A DNA stretch of 5,949 nt from Gammaproteobacteria bacterium. GTDB lineage: Bacteria > Pseudomonadota > Gammaproteobacteria > SZUA-229. Positions 5,481 to 5,949 of this stretch are shown here, in pieces. A program made the translations under genes and the position numbers. Below the pieces are notes generated by a model, which was given only the letters and a program-made list of their open reading frames with translations, made no database searches and was not told the origin of the DNA. Position 1 is the first letter of the stretch, and each line of letters opens with the position of its first letter. Location: assembly GCA_029287815.1 (NCBI GenBank), contig JARFQK010000190.1, positions 1-5,949 on the forward strand, read 5' to 3'.

Positions 5481-5730
5481 GCTAGCCCGCATTTCTCACC
5501 AGGCGGCGTAGAGTACTGATAAGGCATTGGCTCTTTTGAGAAAACTCACCTGACCGAAAATACAACGTGTTTTTCATGCATGCCTATCACGGTTCAGGCT
5601 AGTCTTCATGTCCGCAAGCTTGCTCTTCACTCAAACCGTAGCTATGGCTATGCTTTTCGCTCCAGAGCGGCGCTTTCGAACACGAATCCTGCGCCTGCTC
5701 CCGTGATCCTGGTGAGAAATGCGGGCTAGC
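5481..5730 (-). mobile_element. MITE-like element, copy 2 (250 bp, intact)
   Basis: The element is bounded by perfect 23-bp terminal inverted repeats, GCTAGCCCGCATTTCTCACC... at 5481-5503 and its complement at 5708-5730. It is the same element as 3895-4214 in the opposite orientation. It lacks the nested palindrome and so shows the uninterrupted form. It has no transposase gene and no conserved ORF. Its left end lies 67 bp upstream of the preferred HD hydrolase start. The outer flank CGGG extends the left end into a 12-bp palindrome (5478-5489). Together with copy 1 it brackets the HD and CBS genes. Confidence 0.87.
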
Positions 5731-5737
5731 ACGCACA

Positions 5738-5757
5738 GACCGGCGTCGGCGCCGGCC
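5738..5757 (-). terminator. GC-rich hairpin after the small membrane protein gene
   Basis: GACCGGCG and CGCCGGCC pair over 8 bp (one G-T) around a TCGG loop, 30 bp beyond the stop of the 37-residue gene. It is very stable but is not followed by T residues on the minus strand, so the terminator assignment is tentative. Confidence 0.35.
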
Positions 5758-5786
5758 TGCGCGAGTTCATTCTTAACGGCTGTTAC

Positions 5787-5900
5787 TTAAGCTTCAAGTA
5801 CCAGGATTAGTCCTGTGGTGAAAATCCCCGACAGCGCTGTCAAAGCCCATTTGACCGCCGAAAAAACCCTGTTGCTCAGTTTATCCAAAGTTTTGAACAT
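5787..5900 (-). CDS. 37-residue single-helix membrane protein
   Basis: This short gene runs from ATG 5900 to TAA 5787. The product begins MFKTLDKLSNRVFSAVKW, an amphipathic basic N-terminus. Residues about 17-35 (KWALTALSGIFTTGLILVL) form one transmembrane or strongly hydrophobic segment, and it ends in EA. The main evidence that it is real is a near-consensus Shine-Dalgarno, GGAGGT at 5908-5913, exactly 7 nt before the ATG, plus a coherent K-flanked hydrophobic pattern over the whole frame. It resembles the general type of small membrane proteins that modulate larger membrane complexes or act as holin-, phospholamban- or toxin-like peptides. I recognise no family and assign no function. It is followed by a GC-rich hairpin and then by MITE copy 2. 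It could be missed by annotation pipelines because of its length. Confidence 0.65.
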   Translation of the reverse strand: MFKTLDKLSNRVFSAVKWALTALSGIFTTGLILVLEA

Positions 5901-5907
5901 GGATAGC

Positions 5908-5913
5908 ACCTCC
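5908..5913 (-). promoter_or_regulatory. Strong ribosome binding site of the 37-residue gene
   Basis: GGAGGT reads on the minus strand, 7 nt upstream of ATG 5900. It is the strongest Shine-Dalgarno in the window and the main support for the small gene. Confidence 0.65.
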
Positions 5914-5949
5914 GTCAGCATTTTAGTTGTGTTTAGTCTCTACTGGGAT

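Noticed and set aside
3895..5730. CRISPR array or tandem direct repeats
   Set aside because: The repeated sequences are only two inverted copies with terminal inverted repeats. There is no regular repeat-spacer periodicity and no cas gene.

Overview
The window looks like a chromosomal segment of a gammaproteobacterium. The evidence is a DsbB with E. coli-like cysteine spacing, an SLC13/DASS carboxylate transporter, a PlsC-type acyltransferase, intermediate base composition, and compact gene packing interrupted by short palindromic repeats. I cannot name the genus. No rRNA, tRNA, CRISPR array or transposase gene is visible.

Left part (1-3134). Three genes run on the minus strand and read as one unit: dsbB (2441-2950), a DASS-family Na+/carboxylate symporter (946-2400, probably starting further upstream and overlapping the dsbB stop), and a single-pass membrane protein of unknown function (150-863). 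Bases 1-149 hold no convincing gene, only small hairpins and a 22-codon micro-ORF. An AT-rich divergent intergenic region (2951-3134) separates dsbB from a plus-strand lysophospholipid acyltransferase-like gene (3135-3884).

Middle and right part (3885-5730). Two copies of one short non-coding element with about 23-bp terminal inverted repeats lie in opposite orientation at 3895-4214 and 5481-5730. They bracket two minus-strand genes: a MESH1-type HD hydrolase (small alarmone hydrolase, 4874-5413) and a two-CBS-domain protein (4258-4698). The 3895-4214 copy is itself interrupted by a 72-bp double palindrome (4004-4075) built like a REPIN: two inverted REP-like hairpins. This is a repeat nested in a MITE-like element. 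The two copies let one reconstruct the uninterrupted element and suggest that the two-gene cassette could invert or move.

Right edge (5731-5949). A 37-codon minus-strand gene (5787-5900) with a strong GGAGGT ribosome binding site encodes a small one-helix membrane protein.

Functionally, dsbB handles periplasmic disulfide formation, the DASS protein imports di- or tricarboxylates, and the acyltransferase acts in phospholipid metabolism. The HD hydrolase and the CBS protein plausibly belong to nucleotide (ppGpp/NADPH or adenylate) sensing, but their functional link is inference from adjacency. The least ordinary content is the nested repeat architecture, the small membrane protein, and the unclear start of the transporter.
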